DNA of 64,000 nt. It comes from Mesorhizobium sangaii. Its GTDB lineage: Bacteria; Pseudomonadota; Alphaproteobacteria; Rhizobiales; Rhizobiaceae. The notes under the pieces are model-generated. The model searched no databases. It was not told the origin of the DNA and was given only the letters and a program-made list of their open reading frames with translations. Shown here piece after piece: positions 17,339-26,680 of the stretch. The position numbers were made by a program, and so were the translations under genes. The stretch is from positions 434,001-498,000 of the forward strand of contig NZ_JACHEF010000005.1 in the NCBI RefSeq assembly GCF_014207355.1, written 5' to 3'. Positions within the stretch are counted from its first letter, which is position 1, and every line of letters starts with the position of its first letter.

Positions 17339-18504
17339 GGACTGGTCTCCGCTTCGCGGGCGGCATGCGCCCGGCCAGGCTTCGCCAGCGCCACTCTCAA
17401 CTTGTCGGTGGCGATCGCCGCGATCGCCGCTGCCGCCACCGGCTCGCTGAAAATCTCCTCATATCGCGAACGCCCCGCGGCGACGAAACCGCGCCAGGCA
17501 TCTGGCCGCAGGACGATCTCCCGCAGTTTGTCGGCCAGTGCGGCCGGGTCGCCGGGCGGAACATGCCAGCCGGTCACCCCATCGCTGACCACTTCCACCA
17601 GCCCGCCGATCGCCGACACCAGCGGCGGTCGGCCATAAGCCATCGCCTCGATGGCGACACGCCCCAGCGATTCCGGACGCCGCGACGGCACGGTGACGAT
17701 GTCGGCCCAGCGGTAATGCGCCGAGGGGTCCGTCACGACAGGCAACACGCTGACCCGTTCGGCCAGGCCCATGCTTTCGACCAGTTCGGCCAGCGCGCGT
17801 TCCCGCTCGACGCTTTCGAAGGCGCCGCCGACCAGCCGCACCTCGATCCTCGACCGCAATTCCGGTGACATTGAAGCGATCGCCTCGAGCAGGATCTCCT
17901 GGCCCTTGATCCTGTTGACGCGGCCGAGCAGCAGCACCCGCAAAGGGCGCTTGCCGTCATAAGTCATTGGTTCGGCGGCAGCCGGCCCAGCGACACCATT
18001 ATAGACGACATGCGTGCGAGAGACCTTGGGATCGCCGAACGCGGCGCGTGTCGCGCGCGAGTTGAAGATGAGATCCGCATGGCTCCAACGCATCAGGCCG
18101 ACGAGTATCCTGCGCATGACGCCTTCGGGGATCTCGTGGATATGCAGGATGGCTTTGTCAGGGAGAAGGCGCGCGGCCAGCGCATAATCGGCGACGATCG
18201 AGGTGTTGACGTAGGTGAGATCGCAATCCCGGAGCCGCCGCCATGCCCGGAGCACGGCCATCGGCAATCGCGCCATCTCGACCGTCGCCAGCCGCAGGAT
18301 GGCCTGGCGCCTCAGCACCCAGAGCGGCTCGAAGACGATGCGGCTGGCATGGCGTTCCAGGATCTGCACGATCGGCCCGCTGCGCGGCAGCACCACCTCG
18401 ATGTCGGCGGACGGAAACGCGGCGCGCAGCGCAGCAACGCTCTCCGCGAAGCTGCGGTCGGAACCATAGAGTTCATAGCCCTGATGAACGCAGGCAATCC
18501 GCAT
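17335..18504 (-). CDS. Family 4 glycosyltransferase
   Basis: A 389-residue GT-B glycosyltransferase. The start at 18504 (MRIACVHQGYELYGSDRSF) matches the family's first beta strand and glycine loop; the open frame to 18672 is not needed. The C-terminal half shows the GT4 donor-site pattern: LLLGRVNRIKGQE, then VPSRRPESLGRVAIEAMAYGRPPLVS, with the E-x7-E motif. Cytoplasmic or membrane-associated, it should add a sugar to a lipid-linked intermediate. It heads the minus-strand exopolysaccharide unit and is translationally coupled to the flippase. Confidence 0.9.
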   Translation of the reverse strand: MRIACVHQGYELYGSDRSFAESVAALRAAFPSADIEVVLPRSGPIVQILERHASRIVFEPLWVLRRQAILRLATVEMARLPMAVLRAWRRLRDCDLTYVNTSIVADYALAARLLPDKAILHIHEIPEGVMRRILVGLMRWSHADLIFNSRATRAAFGDPKVSRTHVVYNGVAGPAAAEPMTYDGKRPLRVLLLGRVNRIKGQEILLEAIASMSPELRSRIEVRLVGGAFESVERERALAELVESMGLAERVSVLPVVTDPSAHYRWADIVTVPSRRPESLGRVAIEAMAYGRPPLVSAIGGLVEVVSDGVTGWHVPPGDPAALADKLREIVLRPDAWRGFVAAGRSRYEEIFSEPVAAAAIAAIATDKLRVALAKPGRAHAAREAETSP

Positions 18505-18819
18505 CTTTGTATCCCGCCAGGTGCCGCAGCCATCGCACCAGGCGCTGGAATGCGGGAACCTTTTCGCAAGAACCATGCCTGATTGATCCGCCCGACTGGC
18601 GGACGCCCAATCCCTGGCAATGCCTCGTTTCGACACAGATACGCACAGAAGGGTTGACCGATAATGAAACAACCACGGGGTTCAATACAGTTTTTTTACA
18701 ACCCGGCGCGATGATCATCCGCCCGAAGGCCGAATCGTCGGATGGCACGGAAGTTGCCCATCTGATTCTTAATGATGCAGCAATCGCTAATATATACAGA
18801 TCTGAAAGTGCCGCCGGTC
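18505..18819. promoter_or_regulatory. Divergent promoter region of the exopolysaccharide genes
   Basis: This 315-bp gap separates the minus-strand GT4 unit from the plus-strand DUF1972/GH5 unit. It includes a run of seven T (about 18690-18696) and AT-rich stretches near 18770-18800. Both units must be driven from here, but no specific -35/-10 pair or operator can be defended. Confidence 0.5.
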
Positions 18820-19989
18820 ATGAAACCAGAGACGCCTGCCATTCTGATCCTGGGGACGCGCGGCATTCCCGCGGCCCATGGCGGCTTTGAAACCTTCGCC
18901 GAAAGACTGGCATTTTTTCTTGCCGGCCGAGGCTGGAAGGTCGGCGTCTATTGCCAGGAGGAGGTCGAGCGGATCGACCTGAGGGTGCGCAGCGAAACCT
19001 GGCGCGGCATCGAACTCATCCACGTCCAGGTTGCCTCGAAAGGGCCGCGTGCGACCTTGGAATTCGATTGGCAATGCGTGCGCGACGCCGCCAGGCGGCC
19101 GGGCGTCTGCCTGGTACTCGGCTACAACGGCGCGGTTTTCTTGACCTGGCTCAGGCTGAAGGGGCGCAAGATCTTCACCAATATGGACGGCATCGAGTGG
19201 CGGCGCCCCAAATGGGGGATGGCGGCGCGCAGCTGGTTCTGGCTCAACGAATGGATCGGCGCCTGGGCCTCGCATCGCCTGGTCGCCGATCATCCTGCCA
19301 TCGCAGACCATCTGGCGACGCGCCGGCCGCGCAGCGCCATCGCCACCATCGCCTATGGCGCCGATCCGGTGACATCGGCACCGGAGGCGCCGGTCCGGGC
19401 GCTGGGCCTGGAGCCAGGGCGCTATCTGATCTCGATCGCGCGCATCGAACCCGACAACAACATCGTGCCGATCGTCGAAGCCTTTTGCAGCCGCAAACGC
19501 GACATGAAGCTGGTGGTGCTCGGAACGCTGTCCGACGAAATCCCCTATCATGTCGCCGTCCGCAAGGCGGCCAACGGATCGGTGGTTCTGCCAGGCGCAA
19601 TCTACGACCAGGCGACGGTGAAGGCGTTGCGCTATCACGCACGCGCCTATCTGCATGGCCACACCGTCGGCGGCACCAACCCGTCGCTGGTCGAGGCGCT
19701 GGCGGCCGGCAACATGGTGATCGCGCACGACAATCCGTTCAATCGCTGGACCGCGGGTGCCGCCGCGATCTACTTCACCGACACCGACAGTTGCGCCGAG
19801 CGGATGCAGCAGGCGCAGGACGATGACGCCCTGGTCAGGAATTGCGGCATCGCGGCCAGGATGCGCGCCCGCGAAGCCTTCCGCTGGGAGGATGTCCTGG
19901 CTGCCTATGAGCGTGAAGCCTATCGGCTTCTCGGCGTCACCGCCGACGAGGCCGTCGCGGCCAATCGCGCATCGCCCGGCACTGCATGA
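18820..19989 (+). CDS. DUF1972-type glycosyltransferase
   Basis: A 389-residue glycosyltransferase with an N-terminal DUF1972 domain followed by a GT4 donor domain, as in WchF-type rhamnosyltransferases. The N-terminus ILILGTRGIPAAHGGFETFA and NMDGIEWRRPKWG are DUF1972 hallmarks; GGTNPSLVEALAAGNMVIAHD is the GT4 E-x7-E region. The ATG at 18820 gives the usual short lead-in; an in-frame ATG at 18772 is possible and neither has a strong ribosome-binding site. Its stop overlaps the GH5 start (ATGA), so the two proteins are translated as a pair. Sugar specificity cannot be read from sequence. Confidence 0.88.
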   Translation: MKPETPAILILGTRGIPAAHGGFETFAERLAFFLAGRGWKVGVYCQEEVERIDLRVRSETWRGIELIHVQVASKGPRATLEFDWQCVRDAARRPGVCLVLGYNGAVFLTWLRLKGRKIFTNMDGIEWRRPKWGMAARSWFWLNEWIGAWASHRLVADHPAIADHLATRRPRSAIATIAYGADPVTSAPEAPVRALGLEPGRYLISIARIEPDNNIVPIVEAFCSRKRDMKLVVLGTLSDEIPYHVAVRKAANGSVVLPGAIYDQATVKALRYHARAYLHGHTVGGTNPSLVEALAAGNMVIAHDNPFNRWTAGAAAIYFTDTDSCAERMQQAQDDDALVRNCGIAARMRAREAFRWEDVLAAYEREAYRLLGVTADEAVAANRASPGTA

Positions 19990-21242
19990 CAGGCTGGTCG
20001 CGCCGGCGGGTGCTGCGGACGGCGCTGTCGACCGCGGCACTTGGCTCTCTCCCGTTCGCGCCGTTCGCCCGCGCCGCGGAGCCTCCCTTTCGGCGCGGCG
20101 TCAACGCCTGGCCCTGGTTCTCGCTGACACGTGAATTCCCGGCGCCGCGCACCGACTACGGCTGGCCGCCCTTCCAGCCGCAGCGGCCGGTTCCGACCGC
20201 CGACGACCTGCGCCGCTTGCGCGACACCGGGCTCGATTTCATCCGCTTGCCGGTCGATCCCGGCCCATTCCTGGCGGCCGACGCCACCACGCGCGGCCTG
20301 TTGCTGGACATGCTGGACGCGGCGGTCACCGCCACCCTCGATGCGGGTCTCGGCATCATCGTCAACGTGCAAGCCAACGGCGCCACCCACTATTGGAATC
20401 CTGACCGCATGGTCGCCAGCGTCACCGCGCCCGCCTTCGATCTCTATTGCGGGCTGATCGGCGAGCTCGCCGGCAGGCTGGAGCGCTTCCAACCCGGCAA
20501 GGTGGCGCTCGAAGCCGCCAACGAGCCGCCGCAGGCCTGCGCTTCGGAGGCCTGGTCGCAGGTCCAGCTGGCACTTCTGGCCGCGGCAAGGGCATCGGCC
20601 GCAACCTTGCCGCTGGTCGTCACCGGAGGCTGCGGCTCGATGGTCGGCGGGCTGACCGCGCTCGATCCCGCGCCGCTGTCGCCGTTCGAGCCGATCCTGT
20701 TCACTTTCCACTTCTATGAGCCCTATCTGTTCAGCCATCAGGGCGCGCCGTGGATGCGCGAGCCCGTCTACCGCTCGCTCAACAACGTGCCATGGCCGGC
20801 GTCCGCCGGCTCGTTGGAAGCGACGCTGGCGTCGGTCAGGACTCGCATGGCGCAGGATACCGAAACCACGGATGAGGCGAAGAAAGCCGCTTATGCGGAG
20901 ACCGAGCGCGTGCTGAAGGTCTATTTCGACGCCCAGCCCGACCGGCGCTTTGTCGACAAATATCTCCGCCAGGTTCGCGCCTGGGGCGACAGTCACGGCC
21001 TTGCGCCGGAGCGCATCATCATGGGCGAATTCGGCGCGCTGCGTACCGATGCCCGCTATGTGGCGGCGCCCAATCCCGATCGGGCACGCTACATCGCCGA
21101 TGTGCGCAAGGGCGCCGAGGATCTCGGCTTTGGCTGGGCATTCTGGAATCTCTTCGACGGCATGGGGATAATGGACGACACCACGCGGGCCCTCGACCCG
21201 GACGTCATCGCGGCACTTGGCCTGACCATGCCGACGGACTAG
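19986..21242 (+). CDS. Tat-exported family 5 glycoside hydrolase
   Basis: A 418-residue GH5 (cellulase family) enzyme. The first 31 residues form a Tat signal (SRRRVLRTALSTAALG, cleavage likely after ARA), so it acts folded in the periplasm. The acid/base Glu180 sits in the NEP motif (LEAANEPP) and the nucleophile Glu348 in IIMGEFGAL; FHFYEPYLFSHQG and GWAFWNLFDG complete the active site. It overlaps the upstream DUF1972 transferase. Periplasmic hydrolases in such clusters trim or clear polymer during export; that role is inferred from context. It is the last gene of the left half of the cluster. Confidence 0.9.
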   Translation: MTGWSRRRVLRTALSTAALGSLPFAPFARAAEPPFRRGVNAWPWFSLTREFPAPRTDYGWPPFQPQRPVPTADDLRRLRDTGLDFIRLPVDPGPFLAADATTRGLLLDMLDAAVTATLDAGLGIIVNVQANGATHYWNPDRMVASVTAPAFDLYCGLIGELAGRLERFQPGKVALEAANEPPQACASEAWSQVQLALLAAARASAATLPLVVTGGCGSMVGGLTALDPAPLSPFEPILFTFHFYEPYLFSHQGAPWMREPVYRSLNNVPWPASAGSLEATLASVRTRMAQDTETTDEAKKAAYAETERVLKVYFDAQPDRRFVDKYLRQVRAWGDSHGLAPERIIMGEFGALRTDARYVAAPNPDRARYIADVRKGAEDLGFGWAFWNLFDGMGIMDDTTRALDPDVIAALGLTMPTD

Positions 21243-21437
21243 GGTCAAAACCTATCACTCCGAACGAGTTCGACCCGAACCCGACTTACGTCTTCCCATG
21301 ACTTGAACGGCGGCTTTGCACCCCATATCGGCCGTTCGATGCGCCTTTGCCACCGCCCATGAGCAGACTCGCTATCGAAACGTTTTCGCCCTAGGATTCG
21401 GCGATCGGAGCGTCGCAATCGCCGGGGGCAACCCACA

Positions 21438-23627
21438 ATGGAACGCCGGCTCGCAGCAATCCTCGCCGCGGACGTGGTCGGGTACAGTCGCCTTATGGAG
21501 GCTAACGAGGCGGATACTTTGGCACGCCTCAAGAGCACCCGCGATAATCTTATCGATCCGAAAATTGCCGCTCATAGAGGGCGCATCGTAAAGCTCATGG
21601 GCGATGGCGCGCTGATAGAATTCTCCAGCGTGGTCGACGCGGTCGGCTGCGCCGTCGAAATCCAGCGGACGATGGCGGAGTGCAATGCCGAATTGCCGAA
21701 GGAAAAGCAGCTCGAATTCCGCATTGGCGTAAACCTTGGCGATGTGATTGTCGAAGGGCAGGACATCTATGGCGACGGCGTGAATGTCGCGGCGAGACTG
21801 GAAGGATTGGCCGAACCCGGGGGCGTCCTCATTTCAGGTTCGGCATTCGATCAGGTCGAGAGAAAGCTGGATTTTGAGTTCGAATTCTCGGGTGAACAAA
21901 AGCTCAAGAACATCGAAAACCCTGTTCGTCTGTATCGGGTAGGCCCGTGGGCACGCGCCGCGTCCGGAACGGTTCCAGCAAAACGCAAACGTCATATCGG
22001 ATGGCGCCGGCTGACAGTCGCGGCGACGGCGCTGATCCTGATCGCCGGAGGTGTAGCGCTTTGGAAGGTGGTCGGGGACCGTTCAGGACCGCTGGTCCAG
22101 GTGGCCTCCAAGGAAAGAATGGCGCTCCCGCTACCTGACAAGCCATCGATCGCCGTATTGCCATTCGCCAACATGTCGAGCGAAGCGGGCCAGGAGCATT
22201 TTACCGACGGCATGACGGATGATTTGATTACTGATCTCTCCAAAATATCCGGACTATTTGTCATCTCGCGGAACTCGACCTTCGTCTACAAAGGCAAAGC
22301 TGTGAAGATCAGCCAGGTGGCTGAGGAATTGGGAGTCCGCTACGTCCTCGAGGGCAGTGTCCAGCGTGCCGGCGACCGCCTGCGGGTCAATGCCCAGCTC
22401 ATTGATGCCTTGAGCGGCGGACACGTGTGGGCAAACAGGTTCGACGGTAACGTCGCCGATATTTTCGCGGCCCAGGACGTTTTTGTCGCAAAGATTGTCG
22501 GAGCGTTGAAGGTCAATCTCACCACTACCACAAAAACGGAAATTGCCCGCGCCAAGCCGGACAACATTGCAGCAAAGGAAGCTTTCGAAGAGGGTTGGAG
22601 CCTTTATCTCCGTTACAACGCAAAGGATACAGCTGCGGCCATCACTTCCTTGAAAAAGGCAACCGAACTTGATCCCGAATACGGGCGAGCTTATGCCGCC
22701 CTGGCGCTGGCCTACTTCCGCGTCGTTGAGTCACTCTGGGGTAAAGAACTCGGTAGGGATGAACCATATTTCTGGTGGGGAGCTTACGATTACGTAGAGC
22801 TGGCCAAGAAATATCCAACGTCGCTGTCTTATACGGTCGAGGCTTTGCGGGACGTGTATCAAGGCCTGGCTGAAGATGCACGCAGGAATGCCGGTCGAGC
22901 GATTGCATTGGATCCCAACGACCCCGAGGCGCACATCGCAACAGCTTGGGCGCTGACGATCTCAGGCGAACCTGCCGAGGCGCTGAATTTCGTCGCGACC
23001 GCCATGCGGCTCAACCCGAACTATCCAAGCCACTACGTTCTCGCTCGTGGATTGGCGCTTTTTGCAATGGGCGATCTGAAACAAGCGGCTGAGGTATTCG
23101 GAGAAGGCGTCAGGCGAAACCCAGACGCAACTGCGCTCTTTCTACCTCTCAGTTCCGTACTGGCGCAGCTTGGTCGCCGGGAGGATGCGAGACAAATGCT
23201 ACTGAAGTTCCGGCCGGGTTTAGACCAGAAAGGGCTCGAAAACCTTCCCGACACCTTACCCCTCTCGTTCAAATGGGATTATGAACACACAAGCGTCCCG
23301 GAGCGCCTGAATGATGGTGTCCGCATCGCTGCGCTGCCGCTGGTCGTCACCGTTACGAGCCTGGAAACAGAGCTTGAGACCGGCGGTCCCATTTCTCAGC
23401 TATATGCAGTGAAGCGACTGGGCTGGTTTGGACCAGCGGCATTACAAGCCGTTCCGGCTCTGATTGAAGCGCTTAAGGTTGAATATCTCCGGCGGGAGGC
23501 CGTTAAGGCGCTGGGAAAGATCGGTCCTCCGGCACGAGCTGCCATACCTGCACTCGTGGCACTTCAGAATGAAGCTCTGGTAGGCATTTACGCAAAGGAC
23601 GCGCTGTCCAAAATCAAAGGCAATTGA
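21438..23627 (+). CDS. Class III adenylate cyclase with TolB-like, TPR and HEAT domains
   Basis: A 729-residue multidomain signalling protein. Residues 1-170 are a class III cyclase: metal-binding Asp12 (LAADVVGYSRLM) and Asp56 (LMGDGALIEF), Lys52 suggesting ATP as substrate, and the DGVNVAARLEGLA transition-state motif. One membrane helix follows (about 190-210). Residues about 235-370 are the TolB/FlgO-like region (KPSIAVLPFANMSSE, then VRYVLEGSVQRAGDRLRVNAQLID). TPR-like helices occupy about 380-600. The last 80 residues look like HEAT repeats (ALQAVPALIEALKVEYLRRE). The cyclase and membrane/TolB/TPR layout is common in Rhizobiales; the HEAT-like end is less usual. Confidence 0.88.
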   Translation: MERRLAAILAADVVGYSRLMEANEADTLARLKSTRDNLIDPKIAAHRGRIVKLMGDGALIEFSSVVDAVGCAVEIQRTMAECNAELPKEKQLEFRIGVNLGDVIVEGQDIYGDGVNVAARLEGLAEPGGVLISGSAFDQVERKLDFEFEFSGEQKLKNIENPVRLYRVGPWARAASGTVPAKRKRHIGWRRLTVAATALILIAGGVALWKVVGDRSGPLVQVASKERMALPLPDKPSIAVLPFANMSSEAGQEHFTDGMTDDLITDLSKISGLFVISRNSTFVYKGKAVKISQVAEELGVRYVLEGSVQRAGDRLRVNAQLIDALSGGHVWANRFDGNVADIFAAQDVFVAKIVGALKVNLTTTTKTEIARAKPDNIAAKEAFEEGWSLYLRYNAKDTAAAITSLKKATELDPEYGRAYAALALAYFRVVESLWGKELGRDEPYFWWGAYDYVELAKKYPTSLSYTVEALRDVYQGLAEDARRNAGRAIALDPNDPEAHIATAWALTISGEPAEALNFVATAMRLNPNYPSHYVLARGLALFAMGDLKQAAEVFGEGVRRNPDATALFLPLSSVLAQLGRREDARQMLLKFRPGLDQKGLENLPDTLPLSFKWDYEHTSVPERLNDGVRIAALPLVVTVTSLETELETGGPISQLYAVKRLGWFGPAALQAVPALIEALKVEYLRREAVKALGKIGPPARAAIPALVALQNEALVGIYAKDALSKIKGN

Positions 23628-23742
23628 TGGACCCTGGACGACGCGCGCCAGGACCTGCTGCGATGTCCGCTCCCGAAAGCTGATGGGGGGAAGGAGACAT
23701 CAAATGCTCCCAGCCCGCCATCCCAATTTATGAGTACACGGC

Positions 23743-25338
23743 CTAGGCGAACCACCAGCGTTCGGCGATCTTCGTTCCGTCCATCGGCCAGTTCGCCGCC
23801 ACCTCGCCATGGGCGAGAGCCTTGGTGTGGGCATCGACATAGGAATTGAAGACCAGGTTCACCAGTCCGCCGTCGTCATGCACCAATTGCTGCATTTCGG
23901 CATACATGCCGGCACGCTTGGCATCGTCTGTCTCCGAGCGGGCGGCGACGAGCAGCTCATTAAAGCGCGGATTTTTCCAGAGCGTTTCGTTCCACGCCGC
24001 TTCCGCCGCATAGGCGGTGGTGAACATCCAGTCGCACGTCGGCCGGCCGGCCCAGTAAGAGGCGAAGAACGGCTTCGTGAGCCAGACATTGTTCCAGTAG
24101 CCGTCATCGGGCTCCCTGATCACATTCAGGTTGAGCCCGGCCGCCCGGGCATGCTCCTGCCAGAGGAGAGCGGAGTCGGTCGCACCCGCGAAGGCGGCAT
24201 CCGCGACCGACAGGTGGAACTGGGTGTTCTCGGCCCCCGCCTTCTTGAGGAAGCTCTTGACCATGTCGAGGTCGTAGACGTGCTTCGGCTGCGGAGCGAT
24301 CGCGAACTTGACGGTCGGTGCGATCGGATTGTCGTTGCCGATGGCGCCGTGGCCGAGAAACACCTTCTGCACGATCTCGTCGCGGTTGAGCGAGTACTTC
24401 AACGCATTGCGCACATCGGGATTGTCGAAGGGCGCCTTCTGGACGTTCATGACAAAGACGTAGTGGCCGTAGCCCGTCGTCTCCGAGATCACGAGATCGG
24501 GGTTCTGCTTCAGAATGTCGAGCGTCTTCAGATCGCAGCGATCCATGTAATGGACCTCGCCGGTGTTAAGCGCGTTGGTGCGCGCCGTCACATCATTGAT
24601 CGCCAGGCATTCGACACGGTCGAACCAGCCCCTGTCGGATTTGAAGTAGTTCGGGTTCTTGTTGAAGGTGGCGATGACGCCGGGCTCGAATTTCTCGAGC
24701 ATATAGGGGCCGGTGCGGATGCCCGACTCCCAGTCGACGCCGCCCTCTTTCGCCGGCATTACCGCGATGTCCGACATGATGTAGGGGAAGTCGGCATTGC
24801 CGCCGTCGAGTTCGACCACCACGGTCTCGGCACCGTCGGCGACGACGTTCTTGACCGTAGCCAAGAGCGATTTCATCGCCGATTTCGTGCCCTCGACGGT
24901 GTGATGCCTGACCGAGGCAACGACATCGTCGGCGGTAACCGTCTTGCCATTGTGAAAGGTGGCACGTGTCCTCAGTTTGAACACCCACATCTTGGCGCCG
25001 TCTGACGGCTCAAAGCTATCGGCGAGGTCGGGGACCACGTTGCCCTTGGAATCGATCTCGGTCAGACTGTTCGACAAGGTTCCCTGTAGCGCGGTGCCGG
25101 TGAACGGGTTGACGTAGAGACTCGGGTCCATCGAATCGGCGGCGGAGCCATCGCTGATGCCGATCTTCAAGGTGCCCCCTCTCTTCGGCTCCGCGCGCGT
25201 AACCCTGACGAACATCGCATTGGCCGCCGTGGCGGTAAGGCCGGCGGCGAGCGCCAGCTGAACAAAGTCACGACGCGAAACCTTGCCTTTGGCGGCAAGC
25301 CTCGCGGCCGACTGCAGCTTCAATTCGAATTCCGTCAT
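23743..25338 (-). CDS. ABC transporter substrate-binding protein, family 5 (Tat-exported)
   Basis: A 531-residue periplasmic binding protein of the oligopeptide/nickel family (SBP_bac_5). The start at 25338 has AAGGAG 8 bases upstream and gives a Tat signal (SRRDFVQLALAAGL). Family landmarks are SLYVNPFTGTALQGTLSNSL, GNVVPDLADSFEPSDG, TFHNGKTVTADDVVASV and RTGPYMLEKFEPG. Such proteins normally sit with two permease and one or two ATPase genes (DppBCDF type). None is present here: the next DNA is a gap and a gene remnant. The gene is either an orphan or separated from its transporter by rearrangement. Confidence 0.9.
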   Translation of the reverse strand: MTEFELKLQSAARLAAKGKVSRRDFVQLALAAGLTATAANAMFVRVTRAEPKRGGTLKIGISDGSAADSMDPSLYVNPFTGTALQGTLSNSLTEIDSKGNVVPDLADSFEPSDGAKMWVFKLRTRATFHNGKTVTADDVVASVRHHTVEGTKSAMKSLLATVKNVVADGAETVVVELDGGNADFPYIMSDIAVMPAKEGGVDWESGIRTGPYMLEKFEPGVIATFNKNPNYFKSDRGWFDRVECLAINDVTARTNALNTGEVHYMDRCDLKTLDILKQNPDLVISETTGYGHYVFVMNVQKAPFDNPDVRNALKYSLNRDEIVQKVFLGHGAIGNDNPIAPTVKFAIAPQPKHVYDLDMVKSFLKKAGAENTQFHLSVADAAFAGATDSALLWQEHARAAGLNLNVIREPDDGYWNNVWLTKPFFASYWAGRPTCDWMFTTAYAAEAAWNETLWKNPRFNELLVAARSETDDAKRAGMYAEMQQLVHDDGGLVNLVFNSYVDAHTKALAHGEVAANWPMDGTKIAERWWFA

Positions 25339-25749
25339 TCCCGGTTTCTCCTTCAGATCCAGATGGAAAACGGGCATGTCCAAGAGGAAACAAGGAGGCG
25401 CATCCCCTCACGAGATGGGTCAGTAACCTCCCCTGTTCGTTCTTGTTCTTGTTTGGTTACTCCCTCGCGGGCCACACGGTTTCGGCCCGCGGCAGATCAT
25501 AGCGGGTCCGAGTGTGGCGAGCAAACCGGCCGACGCTCGCGACGCGCTCGGCCCTTTGGAGGTTTCACTGCCATTTGGGGCCGTCTGCGTCAGACAGCTT
25601 TCCGGCTTCGGACGCTAAAAAAGGCGGCCAATTCGACGCTGCAGTCGCGTGTCTGCTTTATGCAACGGCAACGAGCATGGTAGTGGCCGACTTAGGTTGA
25701 AATGGAACGACCGCTTTAGCCAGATCTGATCCCGTAGCCGACAGTCAGT
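25339..25749. other. Intergenic, SBP promoter side; no gene seen
   Basis: This 411-bp gap precedes the substrate-binding gene on the minus strand and abuts the VpsF-end repeat. A loose inverted pair, AGTAACC (25422-25428) and GGTTACT (25455-25461), lies 85-125 bases upstream of the start and could be a regulator site. No coding signal was recognised. Confidence 0.5.
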
Positions 25750-26172
25750 TTCCGGCCCATCTCGACCATTGGCGGCAGCCGGTTGATTGAGCTTTTTGAA
25801 ACGGCTTTCCGTCCGCAATTGCATCAAAAAGATGCGAAAGGACGAACCGCGCCGACCGGCCTGATCGCCGACCGCGCCGGCCGGTAATGGGCAAGGCACA
25901 GCACCGCTACCTTGGTGAGCAGCGTGGTCTTGGAGGAGATGCTTTCCGAGGTGTTGAGAAGAATGAGCCAGCCCACCACCGGCAGCCACACGCCAGGATG
26001 GCACCGGCGCGCCACCTCATGCATGAACAGCCCGAAGCTGGACATCATCAAAAGGGTGAAGAAGGCGCCCTGGTAGACCGTCATGCGCACGAATGGGTTC
26101 TCGATACCCCATTCGAGGCCGTTGATCCGGCGCAGGCTCGAGATCGACGCTCGGCCCGGCAATCACATCGCG
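25750..26172. repeat. Direct repeat, left copy (3' end of VpsF-like gene)
   Basis: This 423-bp stretch matches 34849-35297 in the same orientation with about ten substitutions visible. It lacks 21 bases near 25842 (seven codons) and 5 bases near 26140. It contains the last third of the VpsF-like coding sequence plus about 70 bases beyond its stop. Confidence 0.88.
25824..26160 (-). pseudogene. Truncated VpsF-like gene fragment
   Basis: About 105 codons match the C-terminus of the complete VpsF-like protein encoded at 34923-36269 (shared landmarks RRINGLEWGIENPFVRMTVY, LLMMSSFGLFMHEVARR and LLNTSESISSKTTLLTK). The 5' part is missing; a 5-base deletion near 26140 also breaks the frame just where the match ends, and seven codons are lost near the C-terminus (VRPFA-SF against VRPFAETQNRSTSF). 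It cannot make the membrane protein. The fragment marks the left edge of the RND/FabF block. Confidence 0.85.
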
Positions 26173-26279
26173 TGCGCCAGGATCCTGCTATGCCGGTAGG
26201 GACGACTTCAGTTTCATCGGTATCGCCAGAGCCTTGAAACTGTGGTAGCCGCCGCTCGACCAACCAAAGGACGACACCA

Positions 26280-26513
26280 GTGAACGAACCAACCGTGGCC
26301 CAGGCGACCGAAAGTATCTATGGCTCGCTGCGGGCGGACAATGCCGACATCGACGCACATATCGCGACGCTCAAGGCGGCGCTGACACGAGAAGGGGTAA
26401 AACAGGCGGTGTTCGATCCGACCAAGTTGGCGCAGAACAACCGCTCGGGCCGCAAGTTGATGCAGGCTTATTTTCGGCAGCGCGGCGTGAGCGTGAGGTT
26501 TTCGGACCAGTAG
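26280..26513 (+). CDS. Small hypothetical protein
   Basis: A 77-residue protein starting with GTG at 26280, with AAAGGA 8 bases upstream. The sequence is hydrophilic and helical (ADIDAHIATLKAALTREGVK, then AQNNRSGRKLMQAYFRQRGV). No family is recognised. It lies just inside the left edge of the block bounded by the VpsF-end repeats, and no other gene is close enough to form an operon. The good ribosome-binding site and coding-like composition make it probable. Confidence 0.55.
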   Translation: MNEPTVAQATESIYGSLRADNADIDAHIATLKAALTREGVKQAVFDPTKLAQNNRSGRKLMQAYFRQRGVSVRFSDQ

Positions 26514-26680
26514 AGCCGCGCGCGGGTCTCAAGCGCTCCGGCGGCACCATCATGCGGCCGATTGGGCGCAGATGAAAATCCGTATGGACGACGCGACCTC
26601 GCGAACGGCGACATCAACAAAGTGTCGCGTACCCGATGGTGACCTTGGCCTCAAATCCCAGCTTGGCTAGAGTTCGTGGC

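Noticed and set aside
18787..21248. Two long minus-strand frames opposite the DUF1972 transferase and GH5 genes
   Set aside because: The plus-strand proteins have intact catalytic motifs; the antisense frames have none and show shadow composition.
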